From assembly GCA_010093605.1 (NCBI GenBank), contig MU004194.1, forward strand, positions 322,908 to 386,907: a stretch of 64,000 nucleotides of DNA. The letters run 5' to 3'. Below the pieces are notes generated by a model, which was given only the letters and a program-made list of their open reading frames with translations, was not told where the DNA came from and did no database searches. The translations under genes and the position numbers were made by a program. This stretch comes from Lophium mytilinum. Its lineage: Eukaryota > Ascomycota > Dothideomycetes > Mytilinidiales > Mytilinidiaceae. Of this stretch, positions 1-8,665 are shown piece after piece; position 1 is the stretch's first letter, and each line of letters opens with the position of its first letter.

Positions 1-644
1 AGCGGTCCGTCCCTACCTTATCACTGAACCTTGACGGCTACAACCGCAAAGGACCAATTTTACGCCCTACCCTGTTTTCCCCAGGTGACACCAAGTTTCA
101 GTACTTGAGACCCCTTGGCGAACACGTACGACAATTCAACGTCAAATTTGGCGATGGAGTGGGCATTTTCAAGAATCAGGGCCGCCATCTGTTTGCGACG
201 CTCAATACCATGAAGAATCTCGAGAAAGTCACCATTCAGACTCTCCGGGGTGTCATGAGCACTAAGCCTTTTGAAGCTTTACTGAACAATTTGAGGCTGC
301 CGGAGCTACATATGTTCGCACTCGATAGGCTTGAACTTCAGGCTTCTGACCTGCTGAAGTTCCTGGTCCGTCATAAGAATACCCTTCGCTGGCTTTTCCT
401 GCGGAACTGCACTATATCCCAATCCGAATATCCAGACTCACTCGGAGTCTGGACCGGTATTTGCGATTACCTGCGACGTAAACACATTCTGTACGAGGCT
501 TGCCGGTTCGAAAACTGTTTTACACGGTCTCCGAAGCATTATTACGACCAGAGAGGCTTAAGTAGGCGTCAAAGCGCTCGCGATAACGCCGGGAATCTAA
601 CTACCGGTCCGCTCGAGGATTTCGACCAGTGGGCCTTTGAATAG
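1..644 (+). CDS. F-box/LRR-like protein, 3' end only (5' partial)
   Basis: The reading frame is open to the left edge of the window and ends with TAG at 642-644, giving 213 residues of C-terminal sequence. It has the leucine-spaced pattern of fungal F-box-associated leucine-rich proteins, for example LEKVTIQTLRG, LRLPELHMFALDRLEL and KNTLRWLFLRNC, in which short strands alternate with helices. The last 40 residues are polar and look disordered. No F-box is visible because the N-terminus lies outside the window, so the family call rests on the repeat pattern alone. Fungal proteins of this kind are often in expanded, poorly conserved families. If the F-box is present upstream it would be a substrate adaptor of an SCF ubiquitin ligase; this is inference. 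Confidence 0.5.
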   Translation, partial: RSVPTLSLNLDGYNRKGPILRPTLFSPGDTKFQYLRPLGEHVRQFNVKFGDGVGIFKNQGRHLFATLNTMKNLEKVTIQTLRGVMSTKPFEALLNNLRLPELHMFALDRLELQASDLLKFLVRHKNTLRWLFLRNCTISQSEYPDSLGVWTGICDYLRRKHILYEACRFENCFTRSPKHYYDQRGLSRRQSARDNAGNLTTGPLEDFDQWAFE

Positions 645-798
645 CGAAGCGTAGAACTGGGGGATCAGTGACGGAGGAGCGGCAGATTACGCCGCCTGAA
701 GGGGCCTAACGAGGTGTTGGCCGTGCAGAATCGAAAGCATACAAAACCCCTCGAGTGTGAAAATCGCCGTAGGCAGTGATGGACACACATAGAAAGAT

Positions 799-1746
799 CT
801 ACGACGAAGTGTCTTCCTTACTTCCCCCATTAACCTCACCATTAATTAGTCTCCGATTCCACTCCTCCTCCATCGCCTCCACCCTCTCCCACCCATCCGT
901 ACCACCCTCTTGCCCCCTTCCACCACCCTTCCCCAACCCCTCTGTCCCCTTCTTTCCAAACTCCGCCGCCATCCCGGCCAGCCCTTGAGCCCTCTCTCTA
1001 TTCACCGCCACCTCTCCCTTCCTAAACAGCTCATCCCTCTCCCGCTTCCACACCACATACGGCCTCTTCTCCACATCCTCCACTACGTTCCCCAACGCAC
1101 TAGTCAGCGACCCAGACCCTGGCACCACAACTTCATACTCACAAAAACCCCAAATCCGGAGCTGTTTCTCAAACCCTAGATTCGGCGTAATCAGCGCACG
1201 AGACTCGCGCGCTAGGGCAAGGGCCTCGGAGTACGGGAGGCGGCAGGCCCGCATAAGGTAGGCGACGCACAGCGCGCCGGAGCGGGAGATGCCTTGGGTG
1301 CAGTGAACTAGGACGCCGGGCCGCCGCTTAGACGAGTCACTTGCTTGTTCACTACTCGTGGTTTCGGCTTCGGACGCCTCGAGAGCGGCTTGGATCCAGT
1401 CGCAGGCACTTTGGAGGTGGAAGAGGAGGTCGGCGAGGGGGTCATCGTCGATGTCTATGCAGCGGTGGATGATGCCCTGGTCGGGTTTGTAGTTAGGAGT
1501 GTCTTCGGGGCGGGTGATTGAGAGGACGTGGGTGATGTTGTGGGCTTTGAGGATGGGGAGGGAGCGGGCGGCGAAGCGGCTGGTAGTTTAAGTGTGCGTT
1601 ACTTCGAGAGAATATGCTCTTGTTTGTTCATTTTCATTTATTTTTGGCAGGAAGCGGGGAGGGGAATTGGAACGGAGATTGAGAGCTTACTCGGATACGA
1701 ACAGACCTGGAATGGTTTTGACTTCTGAGGCTTGGAGAGGTTCCAT
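799..1746 (-). CDS. Dual-specificity protein phosphatase
   Basis: Two exons (1746-1691 and 1579-799) joined over a 111-bp intron with a GTAAGC donor and a CTACCAG acceptor give 278 residues. The start MEPLQASEVKTIPGLF followed by VSDRFAARSLPILKAHNITH is the classic opening of small dual-specificity phosphatases. The signature HCTQGISRSG at about residues 111-120 supplies the catalytic Cys112 and Arg118, and the acidic DIDDDPLADL stretch (about 61-70) supplies the candidate general-acid Asp. Residues 88-105 are a Ser/Glu-rich insert just before the active site. The tail after about residue 160 is charged and Gly-rich and probably disordered. It should dephosphorylate Ser/Thr/Tyr residues; the substrate is unknown. 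Translation from the internal Met at 1254 alone would miss the catalytic loop, so the spliced model is clearly better. Confidence 0.8.
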
Positions 1747-2047
1747 GTCAGTACAAATGCCGGCGAATTGGAAGCAGGCTTTGTCGCAGCAACGTTTCTA
1801 TTTCCAATCAAAAAAGGGTTATTCCTGGTCAAAGATCTAGAGGCTAATGAGCATGCCCTTGTATTTATGCTGCCACTCTGTTTCGTTGCCTGGATGCCGC
1901 AACGTCAGCTAGGTAGCACTTCAAGTAAGGTCTCACATCATGCACGTGCTGGTGGCGTTGCTCACAAATGTGGCTGTGTAAAACCGCCACAGATTGAACA
2001 CTTCACGGGCAGTCAGCGAGCTCTGAAAATGGGCACATGATTGTAAC

Positions 2048-2275
2048 AAACCCTCATCCTTCCCGAATCTTTCATCCTTCCCGTACTACTCATCCTTTTA
2101 TAATCCTCATCCTTTTCATAACCCTCATCCTTCCCGTATCTTTCATCCTTCCCGTACCTCTCATCCTTTTACAATTCTTATCCTTTTCATATCTCTCATC
2201 CTTTTATAACCCTCATCATTCCTGTATCTCTCATCCCTCCCGTGATATATCATCCTTCTCATGACTCATCCGGCC
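2048..2275. repeat. Degenerate pyrimidine-rich tandem repeat
   Basis: About fourteen imperfect copies of a 15-17 bp unit of the form CTCATCCTTYYCRTAT follow one another, with variants ending TTTTATAAC or CCCGTAC. The plus strand is strongly C+T-rich, so strand asymmetry is extreme. Reading frames through it translate to low-complexity HPS/FIL strings and are not genes. It lies between the phosphatase promoter side and an AT-rich region. Confidence 0.85.
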
Positions 2276-3250
2276 CGCGGGAACGTTGAGAAGTCCGTCC
2301 GTTAGAGGAACCAATGGGTTAACTGGCTATAGGAAGCTTTGATATGTAGATTATTATGTATATATATCCGATCTATATGCTAGACGTTATCATCTGCGTT
2401 CTATATTATAGTTTCGCGTAGCTCTATGTAACTTTATGTGTATGATTACGTAGGTGCGGCGTAGGCTTCTGTTCTATTTAGCTACTGAGCGTTATGTTGC
2501 TCTCCTCTTATTACCTATAAGCCCGCGTAGTCACTTCAATACAATTACATGTCAAGTTAAATCAACCTATTGGATTTTGTAGCGCGTATATTAGTAATCA
2601 ATTATGTGTCTAAGGCACTTCTTCGCGTTGTATTTATTTGGTTGGTTTTCAAATACGGCCCATGCACGTGGTGGCCTTCCTGCCTTATCACGCCCACGGC
2701 CTCTGACCGTCTCTTCCTTCTTGGTTGCTGCCCGATAAGTGATGCTCCATCGCGATCACTCCCCTCTATTGCCTCTACCTCATTACCCTCTCGTTGTTGC
2801 TCGATCATTCAATGCCTTCCTACTCTTGTTGCTGCCTATTGTTCAGCTAGTGGCTCCCTCATTACGCTTACTGCTAACAGCTGGCCTGCTTACAGCTCTT
2901 TTCTTTACTGGTCTCGCTCGGCGGCATCGTCTCCATCTTACCTCCTGCCATTGCACGTCTCACCTCCTGTCGCCTTGCAGCGATTGATCCTTGTCTTGTT
3001 TGTCTCATCTCTGGGTCTTTCCCTGTTATCTAGTAGTTGGACCACTGGCGTCGACAGTAGCAAGTTAGGATGGCGTAGATAACTTGTTATAGCGAGGTCG
3101 CTACAAGAAGGCGAATATATCCCGCATGGCCTATACCAAGCATTGGAACGATTATTTCGCCCGCAGGGACCGAGTACACTATCAACGGTGGCTGCGGAAC
3201 CAGTCCAGCAAGACCACAACATGATTAACTTAATTGGAGACCTGTGGTGT
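2276..3250. other. AT-rich, gene-free stretch; possible decayed mobile element
   Basis: The first part (about 2330-2560) is rich in TA and TATA strings, unlike the flanking genes. The second part holds partial open frames on both strands with no recognisable domain. A minus-strand reading starts with TGTTGTGG near 3223, like a long-terminal-repeat end, but I found no matching second copy, target duplication or reverse transcriptase motif. A decayed retroelement is only a guess. Confidence 0.25.
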
Positions 3251-3307
3251 CAAAAGTGTTAGATATGACTCCTAAATCTGAAACCAGTGTTGGTATAAGT
3301 GTCTTCA

Positions 3308-3385
3308 TCATCATTTGCAGTCACGTTTCAGAGCAAAGTTTTGACTCTTCTCAACGCTTGGCGTGAGTATAAGAACATTTCTCGG
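3308..3385 (+). promoter_or_regulatory. Promoter block shared by the Cys/His-rich array, copy 1
   Basis: The core TTGACTCTTCTCAACGCTTG followed by GCGTGAGTATAAGAAC (3341-3376) recurs in nearly the same form before the two downstream paralogs. It contains a TATA-like GTATAAGAAC about 170 bp before the ATG. Similarity continues some 40 bp past the TATA, into the presumed leader, and upstream into CATTTGCAGTCA. Confidence 0.6.
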
Positions 3386-3544
3386 ACAGCTCTTCATATC
3401 TTCCAAAAACCACTACAGAATATACTCAGCTTAAACATATCAACGAACTACTGTTCATATAGGCGACATTTCATATCCACCACATCTTTTTCCAAATCGA
3501 CATCTCCAATCCACATCATATCTTCCTCCGAAGCCTAGGCCATA

Positions 3545-4462
3545 ATGGGCACCCTAACCGCCATGCTACACTGCGAGCCACCACCCTTCAATATCTCCAT
3601 CGATTACTACGATTACGAGAACAATGTACCCGTGAAGAAAGGGGGAACCTTCAGTTTCGACCAATCTTCCATCCCTATCAAAGCGCGTTGCTCCCATCTC
3701 CTAGGCGATAGCACAACCTGTGCAGATGGTGGTTGCTATAATCTTGTGCCCAAAACACTCCCTATCGAATATGGAGACAGCGCGTTCGAATGCAAAAACA
3801 AGGTCTGCCGGGGCCACAGGAGCGTTTATAGGCGATGCTATACTACGTATGGATTGCTTTTGACCCCCCATAGTAGGAAATTGGAGTCGGACTGGTCGAA
3901 GATCAAGAGAAAATGCATAAGGCACAAGGTTGACGACTATGTGGATATTAAGGGGAAACCCGAGTTGAATAAGACAATAAGGAAGATCAGAGCGGCGAAA
4001 AGAAACACCAAGAAACCCTTCGGCATCCGCATCAACCAGCCCACTCCCGAAGAGCCCACCAAGGAGAGATTCGAGTGGGTCACTGTCAACCAAGCGCACC
4101 TGCCCCTCGATGCCCGCTGCGATCATCTTCAAAGCGTTCATGCAAACTGTACGGTTGGTAAATGTTATCGTTGGCAGCCCGGGACACCCGCGAGCGATTT
4201 CGGTGACTACGTCTACACGTGTGAGAATGAGGCTTGCTGGGGCCATACCACGAAACAAGAGCTCCGGTGCTATGGTGACGCTGGGGTCGTTCCGGTGAAG
4301 TCCCAAGAGGAAGTAGAGACAACGATGGGGACGCAGGCATGGACAACGCATAGTGTTGAGGGGTGGAAAGCCATCGAGGGGAGGATAGGTTTGAATGAGA
4401 AGATGGAGCAGATTGCTGAGTATAGTGACGCCCATTCCCTCGTGGAGCTTTACCGTGGGTAA
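3545..4462 (+). CDS. Cys/His-rich protein of unknown function, paralog 1 (duplicated domain)
   Basis: A 305-residue protein containing two copies of one Cys/His module: first ARCSHL...CADGGCYN...FECKNKVCRGH...RRCY (about residues 48-98), second ARCDHL...CTVGKCYR...YTCENEACWGH...LRCYG (about 192-245). They are separated by a Lys/Arg-rich linker. The spacing C-x-H, C-x4-C, C-x4-C-x-GH and C-Y suggests metal binding, but I do not recognise the family. No signal peptide or membrane segment is seen. It heads a tandem array with two shorter paralogs on the same strand, each preceded by the same promoter block. The C-terminus is odd: the helical tail seen in the paralogs lies in a different frame just downstream, so this copy may be frameshifted or have a mis-predicted 3' end. 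The function is unknown. Confidence 0.7.
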   Translation: MGTLTAMLHCEPPPFNISIDYYDYENNVPVKKGGTFSFDQSSIPIKARCSHLLGDSTTCADGGCYNLVPKTLPIEYGDSAFECKNKVCRGHRSVYRRCYTTYGLLLTPHSRKLESDWSKIKRKCIRHKVDDYVDIKGKPELNKTIRKIRAAKRNTKKPFGIRINQPTPEEPTKERFEWVTVNQAHLPLDARCDHLQSVHANCTVGKCYRWQPGTPASDFGDYVYTCENEACWGHTTKQELRCYGDAGVVPVKSQEEVETTMGTQAWTTHSVEGWKAIEGRIGLNEKMEQIAEYSDAHSLVELYRG

Positions 4463-4577
4463 TCCGGAGTATGAAAGGGAGTGGAAGGTGCGGAAGACGG
4501 TGGAACTTGGTTGGGATGATGAGAGGTGTTTTTATATGAGGATGAGGGAGTTGCAGCAGAGACTGAACAAGTTGTGA
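4463..4577 (+). other. Out-of-frame continuation resembling the paralogs' C-terminal helix
   Basis: Directly after the stop of paralog 1, another plus frame (stop at 4575-4577) encodes a charged helix containing YMRMRELQQRLNKL. The paralogs end with similar helices (RRMRQLTSMLKKR and DKRMEELQKPLEEW). An intron bridging the frames would have to be only 19-37 nt with weak signals, so a one-base indel is the simpler explanation. Confidence 0.4.
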
Positions 4578-5284
4578 GGGGGTAAGTGATAGGGAATCAC
4601 GATGGAATGGAGAGGGGAAGGGAGCAGTTGGACTAGAGCTGCGGCGGGTAAGGGCGTTGGGTAATCTGTTTAAGCTCTTCATTTAAAGGCGGGCTGGATT
4701 CACATGTTAGATTCTTGGTTCGAGTACAGCGTCTAGATTGTTGTGTTTCAATGGGTGTTCAAGAGAGTGTGCTTGTCTTTCATTGCATTTGGCAGCTAGA
4801 CCAGGTTATTGCTTCCTTCTACTTTGAAACCCAAGGTTAGCTCAGTGACTCGTGCTTTGATTCAAATGTCTTATCTAAGGTCTAGGTCTTTTGTGCATGG
4901 CTTCCGTAATGGCCGAGCTAGCCATGAGATCCTACCATCACTGTCATGGATTGCTCCGTTTTGAAAAGGCAAATGAAGGCTGTTAAAGATACAGAGCAGA
5001 CTTCTCCGCAATAGGAAGATGAAAGGGAGAGACGGCGCCTTTCAGAGACTTCAAAGTCGGCCTTGGATGTCTGTACGGGTGTGGAACTACCGAGGCGATC
5101 CGAGGACGGTGTTTGTGACTGCGGTGGATTCAAGCCTGATAGACTTGGCTCCTACGAACGATCTGAGAATGGCTCACTCCACTCAGAGGTCTTTCGGCGA
5201 TGTTTTTGAGTATCGATCGAGTCATCCACTGATACTGTCGACACTGTCTGCTCTGACCTGACGTATTTACATTCATTTAACTCA
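4578..5284. other. Intergenic, paralogs 1-2
   Basis: About 700 bp without a supported gene. The open frames here are under 81 codons and overlap each other on both strands. I see nothing beyond the 3' flank of paralog 1. Confidence 0.5.
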
Positions 5285-5414
5285 CGATCAGTGGCGCGAT
5301 ATGAAAGTCCCTCAATATGAGTGTCCTCACCACTTGCAGTCAAGGAATCGAACCCGACTCCGAGCATAGTCTTGACTCCTCTCTACCCTTGGCGTAGGTA
5401 TAAGAACTTTCTCC
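5285..5414 (+). promoter_or_regulatory. Promoter block shared by the Cys/His-rich array, copy 2
   Basis: About 130 bp alignable by eye with the block before paralog 3: GATATGAAA, then CTCCCTTATC-like, then CACCACT, then CTTGACTCCTCTCTACCCTTG and GTAGGTATAAGAAC. The TATA-like element (5399-5405) is about 190 bp before the chosen ATG. A longer upstream Met at 5321 lies inside this block, which is why it was not used as the start. Confidence 0.65.
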
Positions 5415-5593
5415 CCGAAGAATCTTTTCCTATCTTCAAACACCCACAATTGCAATCACCAATACAGAGTACATTTGCTTCTAAGCTTCTTGAACCCACT
5501 CCCAAACTAGATACCAACGCGCCTCGAGGAGATCTCATCCGAATAACATCATTACCTCCAACATCTCGCATTCATCTCCAACACCTACCAAGC

Positions 5594-6151
5594 ATGCGAA
5601 TGCTACGTTATCAGCCATCCGGAACCGTCGGATTCGTCGTCCGCGTTGGCGAGGGGACCCAAGACATCTACCTCTTCGAAGGCGACACTCATCACACTAC
5701 CTCCCTTCCCATCTGCTCGTGCCGCAGTCCGATGCGACAAGCTTACTGCGACGAGCCCGACGCCCACTACGGCATTCTGGACAACATCCGAACATGCCAT
5801 TACTCCCCTTTTGGTGTCTTTAAGTGCCCGAACAAGTGGTGTGCGGGGCATCCGTGGCCGCAGAACCCTTGTTACGGCGAGGCATGTGTCTTCTTTTGGC
5901 ACGACGGCGATGCTTGGGAAAAGACGGATGAAACGAGGGATAGTGTGCTTCAACAGGCCCCGGAAACAAGGAGAGATAAGTGGATGGAGGATATTGACGA
6001 GATGTGGTCCATTCTTAGGACGGAGGATTGGACGGTTGACGGCCACTACACCGTGAAATTGCATCGGAGAATGCGGCAGTTGACGAGCATGTTGAAGAAG
6101 AGGAAGGAGAATGAGGAGAGAGGGAGAGGAATGAATGATCAGGGTACCTGA
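5594..6151 (+). CDS. Cys/His-rich protein of unknown function, paralog 2
   Basis: A 185-residue protein with one Cys/His module: PICSC...AYCDEPDAHYG...TCHYSPFGVFKCPNKWCAGHPW...PCYGEACVFF, about residues 38-103. The sequence CAGHPWP-x3-CYG is shared with paralog 3 (CAGHPWPEKRCFG). After the module comes a charged, probably helical tail with RRMRQLTSMLKKRKE. The start was placed at ATG 5594 (MRMLRYQPSG) because the in-frame Met at 5321 would translate the conserved promoter and TATA block; Met 5600 is also possible. There is no signal peptide. Repeated Cys and His suggest zinc binding, which is inference. I do not recognise the family. Confidence 0.7.
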   Translation: MRMLRYQPSGTVGFVVRVGEGTQDIYLFEGDTHHTTSLPICSCRSPMRQAYCDEPDAHYGILDNIRTCHYSPFGVFKCPNKWCAGHPWPQNPCYGEACVFFWHDGDAWEKTDETRDSVLQQAPETRRDKWMEDIDEMWSILRTEDWTVDGHYTVKLHRRMRQLTSMLKKRKENEERGRGMNDQGT

Positions 6152-6256
6152 GGAAGGAGGAGAGGCGGGGTTAGGGTCGTACTCAATAGAGTCATATATG
6201 AAACCACGTCAATATGATCCACCCACCTAGGCGAATGAATCTCCCCTTCTATGACT

Positions 6257-6387
6257 GACGATGAGTAACGGGATATGAAACTCCCTTATCATGAGCTCCC
6301 ACCACTCTGAGCCACGATGTAGGAAGCCTTAGCTCCGTGCTCGTTCTGACTCCTCTCTACCCTTGCCGCAGGTATAAGAACGTTTCC
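6257..6387 (+). promoter_or_regulatory. Promoter block shared by the Cys/His-rich array, copy 3
   Basis: Contains GGATATGAAACTCCC, CACCACT, then CTGACTCCTCTCTACCCTTG and GCAGGTATAAGAACG. It is closest to copy 2. The TATA-like element is about 135 bp before the ATG of paralog 3. Conservation outside the coding sequence argues for a recent segmental duplication of gene plus promoter, or for selection on the promoter. Confidence 0.65.
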
Positions 6388-6506
6388 CTAAGCAAGTGCA
6401 TTCCATTTCCCAAACACACAACGGCAGAACAATAGCAGTCAGCCTCACTACTTCCCAAGAACCGAAACCAAAGCCCATCGACAACAAAACATCCAGCACA
6501 CCAACA

Positions 6507-7106
6507 ATGTCCCTCAAATTTCTCGTCCGCCACGGTGAAACTACCCGAGACATCATCCTCCGTCCCCACGACGAAATTTGGGGTGAGAGTATCACCAAGT
6601 GCAGCCACTTCGAAGAGGACGCCTACTTCGAACAGAAAACCTACACCAGCGATACAAAGTATTGCTGCGGCGATATCGAGCATTACGCCACCCTCTCAGA
6701 CATTCCGAGCAGTGATTTTTCCCCCCTAGGCCTCTTCGACTGTGGAAACTGTTATTGTGCGGGACACCCGTGGCCGGAAAAGCGGTGCTTTGGCAAAGAC
6801 TGCTTGTTCTATCAGCTAGACCCTGTTTGGAGTAGTTCAGGGGATACGAAGGCGAGAAATGTGGTATTGGACTGGTATCTTCACTCACAACAGCAGGAGT
6901 ACGAGTTGGATGAGATTGAGTGGGGGCCGGTGATGACAGCGAATTGGATTAAGGGCCAGGATAAGGTGATTGATAAGAGGATGGAGGAGCTGCAGAAGCC
7001 ACTAGAGGAGTGGAGGGAGGGAGAAAAGAAGGCGAGGGAGGAGAAGATGAAGAGGGAGAGCGTCGGAGAAGGAAGCATGGACAAGAAAAGAGGCTGGCTT
7101 TGGTAG
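6507..7106 (+). CDS. Cys/His-rich protein of unknown function, paralog 3
   Basis: A 199-residue protein starting MSLKFLVRHGETTRDI; the upstream in-frame Met at 6396 is in the presumed leader just after the TATA. One Cys/His module is visible: TKCSHFEEDAYF...YCCGDIEHY...FDCGNCYCAGHPW...RCFGKDCLFY, about residues 31-103. The C-terminal third is a long charged helix or coiled coil (DKRMEELQKPLEEWREGEKK) ending in GWLW. Similarity to paralog 2 covers the module, the tail and the promoter. RHGE at the N-terminus resembles the histidine-phosphatase motif, but nothing else of that family is present. The function is unknown. Confidence 0.7.
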   Translation: MSLKFLVRHGETTRDIILRPHDEIWGESITKCSHFEEDAYFEQKTYTSDTKYCCGDIEHYATLSDIPSSDFSPLGLFDCGNCYCAGHPWPEKRCFGKDCLFYQLDPVWSSSGDTKARNVVLDWYLHSQQQEYELDEIEWGPVMTANWIKGQDKVIDKRMEELQKPLEEWREGEKKAREEKMKRESVGEGSMDKKRGWLW

Positions 7107-7285
7107 TGCTGATCTCTTGATTGGAGCTTGGGTATTTAGACGTTGTTTAACGACGGACTGTTGTCTTCCATTTCTTCACAATACTTCCTTCTTTCTTTAA
7201 GTCTAGATTCCATTACGATACCCTAGGGCATAGTCTTTAGACCTGGCATGCAAATCTGGATCACTTTATCGAGTCTACCGGTCAC

Positions 7286-8300
7286 TTACACCCACCCTGG
7301 CACACCTTTTGCATCCATAACCGACATTCCGAGTGGACTTGACAAGTCCAGCTGAATGCTGAACGTTCCCCCTTCACGATGAGTGCGGCGTACTACTCTG
7401 TCGAGATGTTCCTCATCCGTCCGCACGGTGAAGATTCCGTTACACCTCAAGCTATTCAAGGGCACCAGCAACTCCATCTGATCCTCCTCGTCAAACAATT
7501 CTACCAGAAGGTCTATGTGCAGCGTTCTCAGTTTTTCCATTCGTGCAATAGTACTGCACACCCGCTTCCATGTCTCCATCTCCTGGCGCTGCAGCTCTGG
7601 GCTGTAGGATCCGTATTGGGTGAGACGGAGGGAAAGCGCTCGAATATTACCGAACCGCTGCGGCGGAATCGACTGAGACAAGAGAAGAAGACTTGGGTCC
7701 TCTAGAATGAAAGTGTTGCTAGTATATAAGAGGTCGATAGTCTCGAGATAGCTGACTAGCGATCAGTAGAGCTAATAGGGCATAGGAGGTAGGAAGTTCA
7801 TACATTGCACGACAGGTTAACGGGAGAGAGAGAATAGTTCTGTTTGCCTTGACTTGATCTTTGTAGGTCTGCCAGCGCCGCCAGAATATCAAAGGCTCAT
7901 CTTCAAATCTTGCGGCTGTCGTGAACGTGAGCCGCGGCTTGTGGTCTTGTTCTTCCTTGGATGTTGTTTCCCATGTTGGCCTTATATACAGGCCTGGAGT
8001 GTTGGAGAGCGCCTCGCGGTAGATGAGCTCACGCAACTCTGCGGATAATCTTGAGAAGAGCGGAGAAGATGATTGATATAGATGACCAGTGCTTCCTTTG
8101 GCATTGGTGAGTAGGTCTTGTCTGACGGACTCGTCTGATGAGGGCAGCGAAAAGTGTTCTGATAATGCTCGTCTTCTTTGAGGTGGAGAAGCCCACTTTG
8201 CATGATATTCTTCACTCATATGAGTCCGCCAGTCGTGAAAACTTTGTTCATCTCGTTCCCCGCGGACTCCAGTCTGCTCTAATAGTGTAGCCAGTGTCAT
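7286..8300 (-). CDS. DUF7730/2EXR-type fungal protein
   Basis: Two exons (8300-7804 and 7751-7286) with a 52-bp intron (GTATGA donor, GTCAG acceptor) give 320 residues. The signature of this fungal family is clear: SPLFSRLSAELRELIYREAL near residues 78-97, LPLTCRAIYLETIDLLY across the splice, then NTFILEDPSLLLLSQSIPPQ and an Arg/Leu-rich IRALSLRL strand. These proteins resemble degenerate F-box proteins, are extremely numerous in filamentous ascomycetes, and have no established biochemical role. The splice restores the conserved TCR-x-IY-x-E-x-I-x-LLY-x3-NTF motif, which strongly supports the model. It is divergently transcribed from the EBP-like gene. Confidence 0.75.
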
Positions 8301-8665
8301 AATGAGAGGAGTAAACTCCGTAGGCCCGTCAAGTACGTAATAAGGTTGATGGCACTCAGTTATGGGCGATGAGCACGAGAAATCAAGAGGTCAGTATTGA
8401 GCTCGATCAACAAGTTCAGACAACAATCATAATGAAGTTCATGAAGTTCACGATGTCAGCATAAGGTTGCAGCATGTCGGAGTAGCACGTGACGAGGCTG
8501 GTGCGTGGCTGGCCCCTGGATCTCCCCGGACTCAGCGTGCACGGGCCCGGAGCCGAGTGATTTCTCGGTCGCTGTGTCTCAAAGCAGGAAGAACGCGCCG
8601 CGCCTCCTCAACAGAAACCTCATTCCCTTTCCCTTCACGAGTCTGACAAGCTCAATTGCGCCGCC
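8301..8665. promoter_or_regulatory. Divergent promoter region with a CACGTGAC box
   Basis: 365 bp between divergent starts. It holds CACGTGAC at 8486-8493, a Cbf1/bHLH-type E-box, plus a duplicated ATGAAGTTC near 8432-8450. No TATA box is obvious for either gene. Confidence 0.4.

Noticed and set aside
2570-3082. 170-codon plus frame
   Set aside because: Ser/Leu/Pro-rich antisense-like translation in a region that looks like decayed repeat; competing minus frames are equally poor.
5321-5593. Upstream start of paralog 2
   Set aside because: It would translate the promoter and TATA block shared with paralogs 1 and 3.
6507-6560. RHGE in paralog 3 as a histidine-phosphatase active site
   Set aside because: No second catalytic His, wrong length, and the paralogs lack the motif.
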